In this document: positions 34,652 to 44,167 of the stretch, piece after piece
Layout: each line of letters begins with the position of its first letter
How positions within the stretch are numbered: the stretch's first letter is position 1
NCBI GenBank assembly: GCA_005503215.1
Contig: SCNS01000008.1
Location: forward strand, 1-64,000
Direction: 5' to 3'
Source: Sphingomonadaceae bacterium 3R27C6
Lineage (GTDB): Bacteria; Pseudomonadota; Alphaproteobacteria; Sphingomonadales; Sphingomonadaceae
Length of the DNA stretch: 64,000 nt
Made by a program: the position numbers and the translations under genes
The notes under the pieces: generated by a model
Seen by the model: only the letters and a program-made list of their open reading frames with translations
Database searches by the model: none
What the model was told of the DNA's origin: nothing

Positions 34652-36106
34652 CTAACTGTAGCCGCGCAGTTCGTCGCCCGTGAGCGTCGCCACATGCAGC
34701 ACGTTGGTCGACCCCGGGGTGCCGAACGGAACCCCCGCCATCATCACCAGCTTCGCGCCCGCCTTGCAGATGCCGTGGCGCAGCGCCATGCGCTTGCCCT
34801 TGGCGATCATCTCTTCGAAGCTGCCGATATCCTTGGTCGGCACGGCATGCGCACCCCAGAGCAGGCCCATGCGCCGCGCCGCCTCACGCTTCGGCGTTAG
34901 CACCAGCAGAGGCGCGCCCGGCCGCTCGCGCGCGACGCGGCGTGCGGTCGAACCCGACGCGGTGAAGCAGATGATCGCATCGGCGGCGATCGTCGTGATG
35001 ATGCTGCCCGCCGCCTCGGCCAGCGCGTCGGCGGTCGTCGCGTCGGGCGCGGTTTCGGTGAAATGCAGGCGGCGGAAATAATCGGGGTCGCTTTCGACCG
35101 AGCGCGCGATCGAATCCATCATCGTCACCGCCTCGACCGGGAACGCGCCCGCCGCGGTTTCGGCCGACAGCATGATCGCGTCGGCGCCGTCGTACACCGC
35201 GGTCGCGACGTCGGAGACTTCGGCGCGCGTCGGCGACGGCGAGACGATCATCGATTCGAGCATCTGCGTCGCGACGACGACGGGCTTGCCCATCCGGCGC
35301 GCGGTCGCGACGATCTTTTTCTGGAGCGGCGGCACCGCCTCGGGAGGAAGCTCGACGCCCAGGTCGCCGCGCGCGACCATCGCCGCGTCGGCGAGTTCGA
35401 GGATTTCCTCGATCCGCTGCACGCCCGACGGCTTTTCGAATTTGACGAGCAAGGCCGCCTTGCCACCGATCAGCGTGCGTGCCTCGGCGACGTCCTCGGG
35501 ACGCTGCACGAACGACAGCGCGATCCAGTCGACATGCTGTTCGAGCGCGAAGGTCAGATCCTTGCGGTCCTTTTCGGTCAGCGCCGCGAGCGGCACGACC
35601 ACATCAGGAACATTGACGCCCTTGCGGTCCGAAATCTTGCCGCCGACCTCGACCACCGTCTCGATCTTGTCGGGCGCGACGCTCTTCACGCGCAGCACCA
35701 GCTTGCCGTCGTCGATCAGCAGGCGCGTGCCGGCTTCGAGCGCCGCGAACAATTCGGGGTGCGGCAGGTAAACGCGCGTTGCGTCGCCCGGTGTCTTGTC
35801 GGTATCGAGGGTGAAGCTCTTGCCGTTCACCAGCTCGGCGGGGCCGTCCTTGAAGGTGCCGACGCGCAGTTTCGGGCCTTGCAGGTCGACAAGGATCGTC
35901 GTCGGACGTCCGGTGTCCTTTTCGAGCGCGCGGATCGCCGCGATCACCTTGGCATGACCCGCATGATCGCCGTGGCTCATATTGACGCGAAACGCATCGG
36001 CGCCGGCGCGATGCAGCGCGGCGATCATCTCGGGGTTGGCGCTTGCGGGGCCAAGGGTCGCCAGGATGCGCACCTTGCGCTGGCGGGGAGTAAAATTCTG
36101 GACCAC
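34652..36106 (-). CDS. pyk: Pyruvate kinase
   Basis: A 484-residue glycolytic enzyme that makes pyruvate and ATP from phosphoenolpyruvate and ADP. Seen are KVRILATLGPAS near the N-terminus, FRVNMSHGDHAGH, LVDLQGPKLRVG, LSFVQRPEDV, the MVARGDLGVELP loop with its catalytic neighbourhood, and KPVVVATQMLESM. The start is GTG (VVQNFTPRQRKVRI) with GGAG five bases upstream; an upstream in-frame ATG at 36163 lacks a site and extends beyond the family N-terminus. It is transcribed alone, divergent from the DUF1244 gene. Confidence 0.96.
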   Translation of the reverse strand: MVQNFTPRQRKVRILATLGPASANPEMIAALHRAGADAFRVNMSHGDHAGHAKVIAAIRALEKDTGRPTTILVDLQGPKLRVGTFKDGPAELVNGKSFTLDTDKTPGDATRVYLPHPELFAALEAGTRLLIDDGKLVLRVKSVAPDKIETVVEVGGKISDRKGVNVPDVVVPLAALTEKDRKDLTFALEQHVDWIALSFVQRPEDVAEARTLIGGKAALLVKFEKPSGVQRIEEILELADAAMVARGDLGVELPPEAVPPLQKKIVATARRMGKPVVVATQMLESMIVSPSPTRAEVSDVATAVYDGADAIMLSAETAAGAFPVEAVTMMDSIARSVESDPDYFRRLHFTETAPDATTADALAEAAGSIITTIAADAIICFTASGSTARRVARERPGAPLLVLTPKREAARRMGLLWGAHAVPTKDIGSFEEMIAKGKRMALRHGICKAGAKLVMMAGVPFGTPGSTNVLHVATLTGDELRGYS

Positions 36107-36225
36107 AAAAGCTCCGATAACAGGGGGGACGCTAGGGCAATGCCGGCTTGCTGATGATGGCAATGCCGCCTTGATGATACGAAGGCAACCGCCGTATAGC
36201 TATTCAATCATTCAACGGAGGAACC

Positions 36226-36555
36226 ATGTCCTGCAGCGACGACCAGACGACCGGTAATGATGCGCTCGACAGCCTTGACGATGCGGTCGCCGCCGCGGCC
36301 TTCCGCCGCCTCGTCCGCCTGCTCCAGCATCGCAGCGATGCGGCGAACATCGATTTGATGGGCCTCGCCGGATTTTGCCGCAACTGCCTCGGCGACTGGA
36401 TTGCCGAGGCGGGCGACATGGACAAGGAGACGGGCCGCGCGATCGTGCACGGTATGCCCACCGCGGAGTGGAAGGCACGCCACCATACCGCCGCCACGCC
36501 CGAACAGCTCGCGCGGATGGAAGAAAGCATGGCCAAAAATCCTCAGGGCCATTAG
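36226..36555 (+). CDS. DUF1244 domain protein
   Basis: A 109-residue protein of a conserved proteobacterial family of unknown function. The core (AAFRRLVRLLQHRSDAANIDLMGLAGFCRNCLGDWI.., then MDKETGRAIVHGMPTAEWKARH) covers nearly the whole family, including the CRNC pair that may bind a metal. GGAGG precedes the ATG. It is followed 54 bp later by gapR and a YbjQ gene on the same strand. Confidence 0.88.
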   Translation: MSCSDDQTTGNDALDSLDDAVAAAAFRRLVRLLQHRSDAANIDLMGLAGFCRNCLGDWIAEAGDMDKETGRAIVHGMPTAEWKARHHTAATPEQLARMEESMAKNPQGH

Positions 36556-36609
36556 GGACGCGCCAGGCGCGATTCTTGCGCCGCATCATCCCAATCACCG
36601 GAGCCTAAA

Positions 36610-36852
36610 ATGAGCGAAGCCACCGTGTCCGACGAACAACTGCGCCTTTTCATCGAGCGCATCGAGCGTCTGGAAGAAGAGAAAAAGGGCATCGCCGACG
36701 ACATCCGCGATACCTATAATGAATCGAAATCGCAGGGTTACGACCCGAAAATCATGCGCCAGATCGTGCGCCTGCGCAAATTGCCGGTCCACGACCGCAA
36801 GGAAATGGAAGCGATCCTCGACGTTTATAAGTCGGCGCTCGGAATCGACTGA
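36610..36852 (+). CDS. gapR: GapR-type nucleoid-associated protein (DUF2312)
   Basis: An 80-residue helical, coiled-coil DNA-binding protein. The sequence [39 protein letters not shown] followed by [12 protein letters not shown] is the GapR/DUF2312 signature. In Caulobacter GapR tracks overtwisted AT-rich DNA ahead of polymerases and is needed for replication. Length is typical. It is co-directional with the DUF1244 and YbjQ genes. Confidence 0.93.
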   Translation: MSEATVSDEQLRLFIERIERLEEEKKGIADDIRDTYNESKSQGYDPKIMRQIVRLRKLPVHDRKEMEAILDVYKSALGID

Positions 36853-36875
36853 CGCCCCCAGCCAGGAGAGTGACG

Positions 36876-37193
36876 ATGTTCAGCACCACCACCAATAATG
36901 TCGAGGGCCGTCCGGTCCGCGAATATCTGGGCATCGTCACCGGCGAAGTGATCGTCGGCGCCAACCTGTTCCGCGACCTGTTCGCGAGCATCACCGACAT
37001 CGTCGGCGGCCGCTCGGGCAAATATGAGGACGTCCTTGCCCGCGCGCGCAAGGAAGCGATCGCCGAGATGGAAGCCGAAGCCGCCAAGCTGGGGGGCAAT
37101 GCCGTGATTGGCGTTGACCTCGATTATGAAGTACTCGGTCAGAACGGGTCGATGCTGATGGTTTCGGCAAGCGGGACGGCGGTCATCATCTGA
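36876..37193 (+). CDS. YbjQ/DUF74 family protein
   Basis: A 105-residue protein of the YbjQ family (putative heavy-metal-binding, pentameric fold). Diagnostic segments are [35 protein letters not shown] and [19 protein letters not shown] placed the start at ATG 36876 with AGGAG seven bases upstream; the GTG at 36870 is too close to that site. Function is not firmly known. The next gene starts 12 bp later. Confidence 0.92.
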   Translation: MFSTTTNNVEGRPVREYLGIVTGEVIVGANLFRDLFASITDIVGGRSGKYEDVLARARKEAIAEMEAEAAKLGGNAVIGVDLDYEVLGQNGSMLMVSASGTAVII

Positions 37194-37204
37194 CGGGAGG
37201 GTTT

Positions 37205-37753
37205 ATGGGGGCGCGATCGATACGGGGGGCGAGTTTGATATTGGCCGCGGCGATATCCGGCGGACAGGTGGCAGCCCAGGATGCGCTGCCCGACCCCGCA
37301 ACGATCAGCGTCCCCGACATCGCGCCATCGGCCGATCCCAAGGTGCAGAAGGAAGGATATAAATTCTTCTTCTTTCACAATCCGGCCGTCAGTTTCGCCG
37401 AAGCCTATGCCGACATCGCCGAATGCCGCAGCTTTCTGGTTCGCGACGGCGTGACAACCTTGCCGACTTTCCGGCCCTGGGTCGAATCTGTCAAGCGTAA
37501 GCCCCAGGGCTATAGCGCCGGCTCATATGGGCTCGTCGGCGCCGCCATGGCTTCGATCATCGTGCCGAAGCTGGAACGCGGTCAGCGCAACAACAAGCTG
37601 CGCCGTTGCATGCAGCCCCGCGGCTACGCCCGCTATGCGATCGCCGAGACGGATTGGGACCGGCTGAACGACGGGGACGAGGCGACCCTTGTTGCGATGC
37701 AGGCCAAGCTGGCTTCCGGACCCAAACCCGCGACGACGGAGGTGGGCGAATGA
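37205..37753 (+). CDS. Exported protein of unknown function
   Basis: A 182-residue protein with a signal peptide (about 1-24, GGQVAAQDA). It includes EGYKFFFFHNPAVSFAEAYADIAECRSFL, a hydrophobic Gly/Ala stretch (GSYGLVGAAMASIIV) and MQPRGYARYAIAETDWDRL. Two cysteines may pair. I do not recognise a family. Its stop overlaps the next gene's start by 4 bp (ATGA), so the two exported proteins are probably made together and may act together. Confidence 0.75.
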   Translation: MGARSIRGASLILAAAISGGQVAAQDALPDPATISVPDIAPSADPKVQKEGYKFFFFHNPAVSFAEAYADIAECRSFLVRDGVTTLPTFRPWVESVKRKPQGYSAGSYGLVGAAMASIIVPKLERGQRNNKLRRCMQPRGYARYAIAETDWDRLNDGDEATLVAMQAKLASGPKPATTEVGE

Positions 37754-38565
37754 TTCGCCTGCTCCTCGCCGGCCTGCTGATGTTCGCACCCGCGATCGCG
37801 CTGGCCAAGGGCGGCGACGGCGTCGTGAATCACACCGCCGCGCCCGCCGCGCTGGACCCCACCAAGGCATATTTGCTGTTCCGGTCGAGCACCGCAAAGT
37901 CGGGTATGATCAATATCGAGCATATTTTCCTGCGCATTCCGACCGACGCGGAGATCGCCGCCTACCGCAGCGCAAAGGAGGCCGCTTATGCAGCAGACCT
38001 GCCCAAGCTCACCAAAAAGGCGAAGGACGGGAAACCGCCCACGATCGACGAATATGCCTTTGCTTATGACGGGCCGGTAAACGCCTTTGCCATCGATGCC
38101 GGGGATTTCCTGGAAGATGGCGCCATGCGTAGCTTTCTGGTCGAAGTGCCTGCCGGAACTTACATTCTCTATGGCGTTTCGGTCGGCGGGCGCGGTATCA
38201 CCGCCTGCAACTGCCTTGGCACGGTAAAGTTCGCGGCGCGCGCCGGAGTCATCACCGAAATGGGGTCGCTGTTCGCCGACAAGGTGCACAAGGAATCGCC
38301 AATCCCGCATCTCGAAGACAATCTGGGACCGTCGATGTTCGCCTATGGTTTCACCTTGGGGCAGGCGCTGGTTCCGGCCACCGACGGTCTCGCGCGGCCG
38401 GCTTCGCTCGGCGCCCTTCCGCTGGAGATTGCCGAATATCACGCGGTGGGACTGTTTCCCGAACCCGGGGCCGACTGGATCAACCGGCTCGCCCCGGTTC
38501 CCGGAATATTGGGTTATGAGCGCGGGCGGGTGATCGATCTGCGCACGGGAAAACCCGCCGAATAG
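37750..38565 (+). CDS. Exported protein of unknown function, partner of the previous gene
   Basis: A 271-residue protein with a signal peptide (about 1-19, APAIALAKG). The mid-region [34 protein letters not shown] is beta-rich and resembles a DUF2846-like envelope domain; [12 protein letters not shown] adds a CNC motif. The ATG overlaps the stop of the preceding gene (ATGA) and has no separate strong ribosome site, consistent with coupling. No enzyme motif is visible. Confidence 0.75.
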   Translation: MIRLLLAGLLMFAPAIALAKGGDGVVNHTAAPAALDPTKAYLLFRSSTAKSGMINIEHIFLRIPTDAEIAAYRSAKEAAYAADLPKLTKKAKDGKPPTIDEYAFAYDGPVNAFAIDAGDFLEDGAMRSFLVEVPAGTYILYGVSVGGRGITACNCLGTVKFAARAGVITEMGSLFADKVHKESPIPHLEDNLGPSMFAYGFTLGQALVPATDGLARPASLGALPLEIAEYHAVGLFPEPGADWINRLAPVPGILGYERGRVIDLRTGKPAE

Positions 38566-38653
38566 AAGAACGGCGGCGCGCAAGGGCGTTGAAAAATGTC
38601 GCCCGCTACGCGATAGGCCGCTTCACAAGATTAACTTCAAGCAGGATCCTCCC

Positions 38654-39400
38654 GTGGCCGGCCATAGTAAATTCAAGAACATCATGCACCGCAAGGGTGC
38701 GCAGGACAAAAAGCGCAGCACGCTTTTCTCGAAACTCGCGCGCGAAGTCACCGTCGCGGCGAAGATGGGCCTGCCCGATCCGGACGCGAACGCACGCCTG
38801 CGCGCGGCGGTCAACGCCGCCAAGGCGCAATCGATGCCCAAGGACAATATCCAGCGCGCGATCGACAAGGCCGCGGGCGGCGAAGGCGAGAATTACGAAG
38901 AAATCCGCTACGAAGGCTATGGCCCCGGCGGCGTGTCGCTGATCGTCGAGGCGCTGACCGACAACCGCAACCGCACCGCGACCAACGTCCGCACCGCGTT
39001 CGCGAAGAATGGCGGCAACCTCGGCACCAGCGGCAGCGTCAGCCACGGTTTCGACCGGCTCGGCATGATCAGCTATGCCGTCAAGGCGGGCGACGCCGAC
39101 ACCGTGTTCGAAGCCGCGCTCGACGCCGGCGCAGACGATGTCGAATCGTCCGAGGACGGCCACGACATCTGGACCAGCGTCGATAGCCTGCACGAAGTCG
39201 CGAAAGCGCTCGAAGCCAAGCTCGGCGAAGCCGAAGGCGTGAAGCTCGCCTGGCGCCCGACGCTCAAGAGCGAAGTTGCCGATGAGGCGACCGCGCAGAC
39301 CTTGTTCAAGCTGATCGACACGCTCGACGACGACGACGACGTCCAGACCGTCTGGGGCAATTACGAAATCCCCGACGCCGTGATGGAAAAACTGGGGTGA
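38654..39400 (+). CDS. yebC: YebC/PmpR family DNA-binding or translation-related protein
   Basis: A 248-residue TACO1/YebC family protein starting (GTG) [20 protein letters not shown], the invariant N-terminus. Also seen are [37 protein letters not shown] and [17 protein letters not shown]. Members are annotated as transcription regulators; recent work ties some to translation of proline stretches. It is commonly found next to ruvC, as here. The next gene's GTG overlaps its TGA stop (GTGA). Confidence 0.96.
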   Translation: MAGHSKFKNIMHRKGAQDKKRSTLFSKLAREVTVAAKMGLPDPDANARLRAAVNAAKAQSMPKDNIQRAIDKAAGGEGENYEEIRYEGYGPGGVSLIVEALTDNRNRTATNVRTAFAKNGGNLGTSGSVSHGFDRLGMISYAVKAGDADTVFEAALDAGADDVESSEDGHDIWTSVDSLHEVAKALEAKLGEAEGVKLAWRPTLKSEVADEATAQTLFKLIDTLDDDDDVQTVWGNYEIPDAVMEKLG

Positions 39401-39813
39401 GCGATCCCGCGGCAGCAGGCGGAGAGGACAAGGTTCGCCGCGTCCTCGATGCCTATGCCGCCGCGTGGAAATCGGGCGATCTGGCGGCGATCGCCGCGCT
39501 GTATCATGACGATTTCACCCTGCACTATGGCGGCGCCAACGCGCTGTCAGGCGTCCATGCCGGAAAGATGGCCGCGCTGACCGTGCTCGCCGATTTCTCC
39601 CGGCGCACCGGCCGGCGGCTTCTCGACATCGTCGACGTCATGGCGGGGCCGCGCCGCGGCGCGATCGTCGCGCGCGAACGGCTGGGCCAGGACGATGCGG
39701 CGGTCGAGGTCGAGCGCCTGCTTGTCTATACCATCGCCGACGGCCTGCTGCGCGAATGCTGGGTTTACGACGCCGATCAGGCGCTGATCGACCGGCTGAT
39801 CGGCCCGGCCTGA
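39397..39813 (+). CDS. NTF2-like (SnoaL) fold protein
   Basis: A 138-residue single-domain protein. [44 protein letters not shown] is the typical cone-shaped NTF2/SnoaL opening helix and strand, and later strands match. No conserved catalytic dyad can be assigned, so it could be a small enzyme or ligand-binding protein. The GTG start overlaps the yebC stop, and ruvC starts 5 bp after its stop, so it is part of the yebC-ruvC run. Confidence 0.82.
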   Translation: MSDPAAAGGEDKVRRVLDAYAAAWKSGDLAAIAALYHDDFTLHYGGANALSGVHAGKMAALTVLADFSRRTGRRLLDIVDVMAGPRRGAIVARERLGQDDAAVEVERLLVYTIADGLLRECWVYDADQALIDRLIGPA

Positions 39814-39817
39814 CCCC

Positions 39818-40291
39818 ATGATCATTCTCGGTCTCGATCCCTCGCTCAGCTGCACCGGCTGGGGCGTCATCCGCGTCGAGGGCAGCCGGATCAGCCATGT
39901 CGCCAACGGGCAGGTGAAGACCGATACCAAGGCGCCGCTGCCTGACCGGCTCGCGCATCTCGATACCGCGCTCGCCGCGGTGATCGCCGATCATGCGCCG
40001 GCATGCGCGGCGGTCGAAGAAGTGTTCGTCAACGACAATCCGCAATCGACGCTGAAGCTCGCGCACGCGCGCGGGGTCGTGTTGCTCGGCTGCGCGCGCG
40101 GCGGGCTGGTGGTCGCCGAATATGCGCCGCGGCTGGTCAAGAAGGCGATCGTCGGCACCGGCGGCGCGGCGAAGGAACAGGTGCAGGCGATGCTGCGCGT
40201 GCTGCTTCCCGGCGCAAAGGTCGCGGGCACCGATGCCGCCGATGCGCTCGCGGTCGCGATCTGTCATGCGAACCATCGCCCGCGACACTAA
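39818..40291 (+). CDS. ruvC: RuvC Holliday junction resolvase
   Basis: A 157-residue RNase H-fold nuclease that cuts Holliday junctions with RuvAB. The acidic active site is visible: D7 (LGLDPS), E67/E68 (AVEEVF) and the [11 protein letters not shown] motif near the C-terminus. Length is slightly short of the usual 160-175 but nothing conserved is missing. It follows the NTF2-like gene by 5 bp and is separated from ruvA by a REP-like element. Confidence 0.96.
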   Translation: MIILGLDPSLSCTGWGVIRVEGSRISHVANGQVKTDTKAPLPDRLAHLDTALAAVIADHAPACAAVEEVFVNDNPQSTLKLAHARGVVLLGCARGGLVVAEYAPRLVKKAIVGTGGAAKEQVQAMLRVLLPGAKVAGTDAADALAVAICHANHRPRH

Positions 40292-40296
40292 CACTT

Positions 40297-40365
40297 CGTC
40301 ACCCCGGACTTGATCCGGGGTCCACGCGGCGATGGATGCCAGATCAGGTCCGGCATGACGGTGAA
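40297..40365. repeat. REP-like interspersed palindromic element between ruvC and ruvA
   Basis: The core is CCCCGGA-CTTGA-TCCGGGG (40302-40320), a perfect 7-bp stem. Outer complementary parts CGTCA..CCGGAC and GTCCGG..TGACG close a larger cruciform. The type (CACCCCGGACTTGATCCGGGG...) recurs widely in sphingomonad and other alphaproteobacterial genomes. It may end or stabilise the ruvC transcript. Confidence 0.75.
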
Positions 40366-40411
40366 GGGAAATTGATTCCCTTTTCGTTCTCCCCGCGTTA
40401 GGCACGGAGGC

Positions 40412-41011
40412 ATGATCGCGAAACTCACCGGACGGCTCGATTCAAGCGGTGCAGGCCATGCGGTGATCGACGTCGGCGGCGTCGGTTATCTGGTCGAGGC
40501 ATCGGCACGCACGTTGGACACGCTCGGCCCGGTCGGCGGCGACGTCACCATCCACACCGAAATGCTCGTCGGCGAGGATTTTCTGCGCCTGCTCGGTTTC
40601 GCCAAGGCCGAGGAACGCGACTGGTTCCGCCTGCTTACCAGCGTGCAGGGCGTCGGCGCCAAGGTCGCGCTCGCGATCCTCTCGGCGCTCGAGATCGGCG
40701 ACCTGCAACGCGCGCTCGCCAGCGGCGACAGCGCGATGATCGCGCGCGCGAACGGGGTCGGGCCGAAGCTGGCGCAGCGGATCACGCATGAATTGAAGGA
40801 AAAGGCGGGGGCACTGGGAGGGATCGCGGGAAGCGGCCCGGTCCTCTCGGCCGCCCCGGGCCCGCTCGGCGACGCCGTTACCGCGCTCACGGGCCTCGGC
40901 TTCAAGCCCGGCGAGGCGAGCGCTGCGGTTGCGGCGGCGAGCGAGGAACTGGGGTCGGACGCCAGCCTCGACGCATTGGTCCGTGCTGCGTTGAAGAAGG
41001 CTGCAAAATGA
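40412..41011 (+). CDS. ruvA: RuvA Holliday junction DNA-binding protein
   Basis: A 199-residue protein that binds four-way junctions as a tetramer. Domain I ([28 protein letters not shown]) and the helix-hairpin-helix region ([17 protein letters not shown] and [16 protein letters not shown]) are followed by the C-terminal domain III (about 145-199) that contacts RuvB. Normal length. Its stop overlaps the next small gene by 4 bp. Confidence 0.97.
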   Translation: MIAKLTGRLDSSGAGHAVIDVGGVGYLVEASARTLDTLGPVGGDVTIHTEMLVGEDFLRLLGFAKAEERDWFRLLTSVQGVGAKVALAILSALEIGDLQRALASGDSAMIARANGVGPKLAQRITHELKEKAGALGGIAGSGPVLSAAPGPLGDAVTALTGLGFKPGEASAAVAAASEELGSDASLDALVRAALKKAAK

Positions 41012-41445
41012 GCCGCGGCAAATATATGTCTCCGTTTGCTTTCGGGGTCATCATGCGGTCCAGCGAGCTATTGGGAATGATCTTCATCCCTATCGCCATG
41101 TACGCGATGTCGATCAGGAGCCTTTCGCTACTTGGGTGGTCGATTGCGCTTTTTTTCATTCTGGGATCGAACAAGAGGGATTTTTTTGCGGCTGCTCCCC
41201 AAGATGAATTTTACGTCCACTCGAGCCATCCTGCGAGTAACAACTGCCTCGGTGTATTTTCCGTGATCGGGGAACTAAATGGCCTCAAAAAATGCCTGCA
41301 ATGCGGCGGTTCGATATTTTCGAAGGTCAGGCCGATCGAAGACCACGAAATCTGGTTCGACCCGTGGGATTTCTATCGGTTTTGGCCCGCGAGATATTGC
41401 CCCCATTGCGGGATCGATACAGCGGCTCGCGTCGCCGCACCATGA
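41008..41445 (+). CDS. Small membrane protein with a CXXC zinc-ribbon-like tail, unknown
   Basis: A 145-residue protein inserted between ruvA and ruvB. Two hydrophobic helices (about 9-36 and 39-53) are followed by a soluble tail with two cysteine pairs, CLQCGG and CPHCG, spaced about 40 residues, that look like a rubredoxin-type zinc knuckle. Base composition is clearly less GC-rich than its neighbours, with several T and A runs, hinting at recent acquisition. It overlaps ruvA by 4 bp and the next gene by 4 bp, so it is translationally locked into the operon. No family recognised. Confidence 0.7.
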   Translation: MSRGKYMSPFAFGVIMRSSELLGMIFIPIAMYAMSIRSLSLLGWSIALFFILGSNKRDFFAAAPQDEFYVHSSHPASNNCLGVFSVIGELNGLKKCLQCGGSIFSKVRPIEDHEIWFDPWDFYRFWPARYCPHCGIDTAARVAAP

Positions 41446-41873
41446 ACGACAGCGCTCCGTCTTCCCCAACTCGCATCCTCAATGCCTCCTGCCGCTGCGG
41501 CCAGATTCGTATCGCCTGCACGGGCGAACCGATCCGCGTATCGGTCTGTCATTGCCGCGAGTGCAAGGCGCGGAGTGGGAGCGCCTTTGCGGCGCAGGTC
41601 CGTTTCCCCGCCGAGCAGGTGCGCGTTGAGGGCGAAGCAAACGCAAGGATGTGGCAATATACCGGCGAAAGCGGCAACACCGCCGACTTCTTCTTTTGCG
41701 GCACCTGCGGTTCGGGCGTCTGGTACCGGGCGCGGCCCTATCATGATGCCTATGCGGTGCCGCTCGGCAATTTCGAGCCCGGTCACGGCTTCGTGCCCGA
41801 CTATTCGGTGTATGAAGAGCGGAAGGAGCCTTGGGTTTCGGTCATCGGCGATGCAATAGAGCATTATGACTGA
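41442..41873 (+). CDS. GFA (Gfa/CENP-V) family zinc protein
   Basis: A 143-residue protein of the glutathione-dependent formaldehyde-activating-like family. Zinc cysteines appear as [21 protein letters not shown] and [13 protein letters not shown], in the conserved order. Most members are not proven formaldehyde enzymes, so the substrate is unknown. ATGA overlap with the upstream gene and 8-bp overlap with ruvB downstream place it firmly in the ruv operon. Confidence 0.9.
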   Translation: MNDSAPSSPTRILNASCRCGQIRIACTGEPIRVSVCHCRECKARSGSAFAAQVRFPAEQVRVEGEANARMWQYTGESGNTADFFFCGTCGSGVWYRARPYHDAYAVPLGNFEPGHGFVPDYSVYEERKEPWVSVIGDAIEHYD

Positions 41874-42894
41874 GCCTGCCCTCACCACCCCCATCCGCAC
41901 CCCCGAGGATGCTGACGCCGCGCTGCGGCCGAAGACGCTCGCCGAGTTCGTCGGGCAGGCGGCGGCACGCGAGAATTTGCGCATCTTTATCGAGGCGGCG
42001 AAGGCGCGGGCGGATGCGCTCGATCATGTGCTTTTCTATGGCCCGCCAGGGCTCGGCAAGACGACGCTGGCGCAGATCGTCGCGCGCGAACTGGGCGTCG
42101 GCTTTCGGTCGACCAGTGGGCCGGTGATCGCGAAGGCGGGCGATCTCGCGGCTTTGCTCACCAATCTCGAGGACGGCGATGTGCTGTTCATCGACGAGAT
42201 CCACCGGCTGTCGCCCGCGGTCGAGGAAATCCTCTATCCCGCGATGGAGGACCGCGCGCTCGACATCATGATCGGCGAGGGGCCGTCAGCGCGGTCGGTG
42301 CGGATCGATCTGCCCAAGTTCACGCTGGTCGGCGCGACGACGCGGCAGGGGCTGCTCACGACGCCGCTACGCGACCGCTTCGGCATCCCGGTGCGGCTCA
42401 ATTTCTACACGCATGGTGAACTCGAACAGGTCATCACGCGTGCCGCGCGCCTGCTGGCGCTGCCGATCGCGTCCGACGGCGCGCTCGAGATCGCGAAGCG
42501 CTCGCGCGGAACGCCGCGTATCGCGGGACGGCTGCTCCGCCGCGTGCGCGATTTCGCGACCGTTGCGGGGCATAAGATCGTCGATGCGAAGGCCGCCGAT
42601 GCCGCGCTCAACCGGCTCGAGGTCGATGCACTCGGGCTCGACGCGATGGACCGCCGTTACCTGACGATGATCGCCGATATCTACCGCGGCGGGCCGGTCG
42701 GGGTCGAGACCATGGCGGCGGGCCTTAGCGAACCGCGCGACACGATCGAGGATGTGATCGAACCCTATCTGCTGCAGGTCGGGTTGATCGCGCGCACCGC
42801 GCGCGGACGCATGCTCAACGCGAGCGCGTGGAAGCATCTCGGGCTCAATCCGCCAGCGGGTTCGCAGGACGGACTTTTCGATCAGGCAAAATAG
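41866..42894 (+). CDS. ruvB: RuvB Holliday junction branch-migration ATPase
   Basis: A 342-residue AAA+ motor. Walker A is GPPGLGKT (59-66), Walker B LFIDE with D110-E111, and sensor-1 [18 protein letters not shown] contains the arginine finger region. The C-terminal winged helix ([26 protein letters not shown]) binds DNA. Length is normal. The start overlaps the GFA gene by 8 bp. Confidence 0.97.
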   Translation: MTEPALTTPIRTPEDADAALRPKTLAEFVGQAAARENLRIFIEAAKARADALDHVLFYGPPGLGKTTLAQIVARELGVGFRSTSGPVIAKAGDLAALLTNLEDGDVLFIDEIHRLSPAVEEILYPAMEDRALDIMIGEGPSARSVRIDLPKFTLVGATTRQGLLTTPLRDRFGIPVRLNFYTHGELEQVITRAARLLALPIASDGALEIAKRSRGTPRIAGRLLRRVRDFATVAGHKIVDAKAADAALNRLEVDALGLDAMDRRYLTMIADIYRGGPVGVETMAAGLSEPRDTIEDVIEPYLLQVGLIARTARGRMLNASAWKHLGLNPPAGSQDGLFDQAK

Positions 42895-42995
42895 ACGGAT
42901 TTCCGCGGATTTCATTCCACCAACCGGCCCCGATCTGCGACGAACCGTTGGTTAGGGGTTTGCGACGAGTCGAAGGCCCGCTATCGGTTGGGACA

Positions 42996-43475
42996 ATGGT
43001 AAACGCCCCGCCCCCCTTCATCCCCGGCGCCTTCGTCGGGGCTGAGCATCATTTCCGGGCGCGCGTCTACTTCGAGGACACCGACCTGTCGGGCATCGTC
43101 TATCACGCCAATTACCTGCGCTATATGGAGCGCGCGCGGTCGGACATGCTGCGCATCGCCGGCATCGACCAGCGCGCGGCAATGGAAGCCGGCGAAGGCA
43201 GCTGGGCGGTCACCGACCTCGCGATCAAATACCGCAGCCCCGCGCGGCTCGACGACGATCTGCTCGTCGTCAGCACGGTTCAGGCGGTACGCGGCGCGAG
43301 CGTGATTATTTCGCAGCGCATCCTTCGCGGAACTGACACGTTAAGCGGCGAGACATTGACGGACGGGCAAGTCACCGCCGCCTTCCTGTCGCCCGAGGGC
43401 CGGCCGCGCCGCCAGCCCGCGGGTTGGGCCGATCGATTTACCGCCATCATGAATGGAGAGACTTTCCCTTGCTAG
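42996..43475 (+). CDS. ybgC: YbgC acyl-CoA thioesterase (Tol-Pal associated)
   Basis: A 159-residue hotdog-fold thioesterase. The active-site segment is YFEDTDLSGIVYHANYLRYMERARSDML, with the catalytic Asp in EDTDLSG and the usual HANY. The start was set at MVNAPPPFIPGAF (42996), about 100 bp after ruvB. It heads the tol-pal operon, as in many proteobacteria. It overlaps the TTG start of tolQ by 7 bp. Confidence 0.93.
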   Translation: MVNAPPPFIPGAFVGAEHHFRARVYFEDTDLSGIVYHANYLRYMERARSDMLRIAGIDQRAAMEAGEGSWAVTDLAIKYRSPARLDDDLLVVSTVQAVRGASVIISQRILRGTDTLSGETLTDGQVTAAFLSPEGRPRRQPAGWADRFTAIMNGETFPC

Positions 43476-44167
43476 ACAATATCTCGCTGGCCGCCGACGC
43501 GGCGACCTTGTCCCCCGTCGCGCTGTTCCTGCAGGCCGATATCATCGTGAAGGCGGTGATGATCGGCCTCTTGCTCGCGTCGATCTATGTCTGGGCGGTG
43601 ATCTTCACGCATGGCCGCAGCGTCAACAAGCTGATGAGCGCCTCCGAACGTTTCGAGCGCGATTTCTGGCGCGCCGACAATATCGACAAATTCTTTGACA
43701 AAAATGGCAGCGAGGAATTGCCGAGCGCCAAGGTGCTCGGCGCGGGGATCAGCGAATGGCGCCGCTCGACCAAGACCAAGAATGTCGACCGCGACGGCAC
43801 GCGCGAACGCCTCGGCATTGCGATGAACAGCGCGGTCGCGGGCGAAGTCGACCGGCTCGCCGAAAAGATCGGCACGCTGGCGACCATCGGCTCGGTCGCG
43901 CCCTTCGTTGGCCTGTTCGGCACCGTGTGGGGGATCATGCGCAGCTTCACCGCGATCGCGGCGGAGAATAACAGCAGCCTCGCGGTCGTCGCGCCCGGCA
44001 TCGCCGAGGCGCTGTTCGCGACCGCGATCGGCCTGTTCGCCGCCATTCCCGCGGTCATCGCCTACAACGCTTTCTCGCAGCGCCTGAACCGGCTCGAATC
44101 GCGCCTTGGCCGCTTCGCCGACGGGCTGCATGCGACGTTCAGCCGCGAACTCGAGGTTGAAGCCTGA
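43469..44167 (+). CDS. tolQ: TolQ inner-membrane proton channel
   Basis: A 232-residue MotA/ExbB-family protein. The start is TTG at 43469 with GGAGAG eight bases before; the earlier ATG in frame would be deep inside ybgC. Helices are around 19-42, 135-158 and 168-193, including the conserved IGSVAPFVGLFGTVWGIMRSF and VVAPGIAEALFATAIGLFAAIPAVIAYN. With TolR it uses proton motive force to energise TolA for outer-membrane constriction. Confidence 0.96.
   Translation: MLDNISLAADAATLSPVALFLQADIIVKAVMIGLLLASIYVWAVIFTHGRSVNKLMSASERFERDFWRADNIDKFFDKNGSEELPSAKVLGAGISEWRRSTKTKNVDRDGTRERLGIAMNSAVAGEVDRLAEKIGTLATIGSVAPFVGLFGTVWGIMRSFTAIAAENNSSLAVVAPGIAEALFATAIGLFAAIPAVIAYNAFSQRLNRLESRLGRFADGLHATFSRELEVEA

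Noticed and set aside
38625-38640. TTAAC near the yebC start as a CtrA box
   Set aside because: Only one half-site is present; the second TTAA at the 7-bp spacing is missing.
41442-41873. Firm assignment as a formaldehyde-activating enzyme
   Set aside because: Only the zinc-fold family can be seen; most members have no proven activity.
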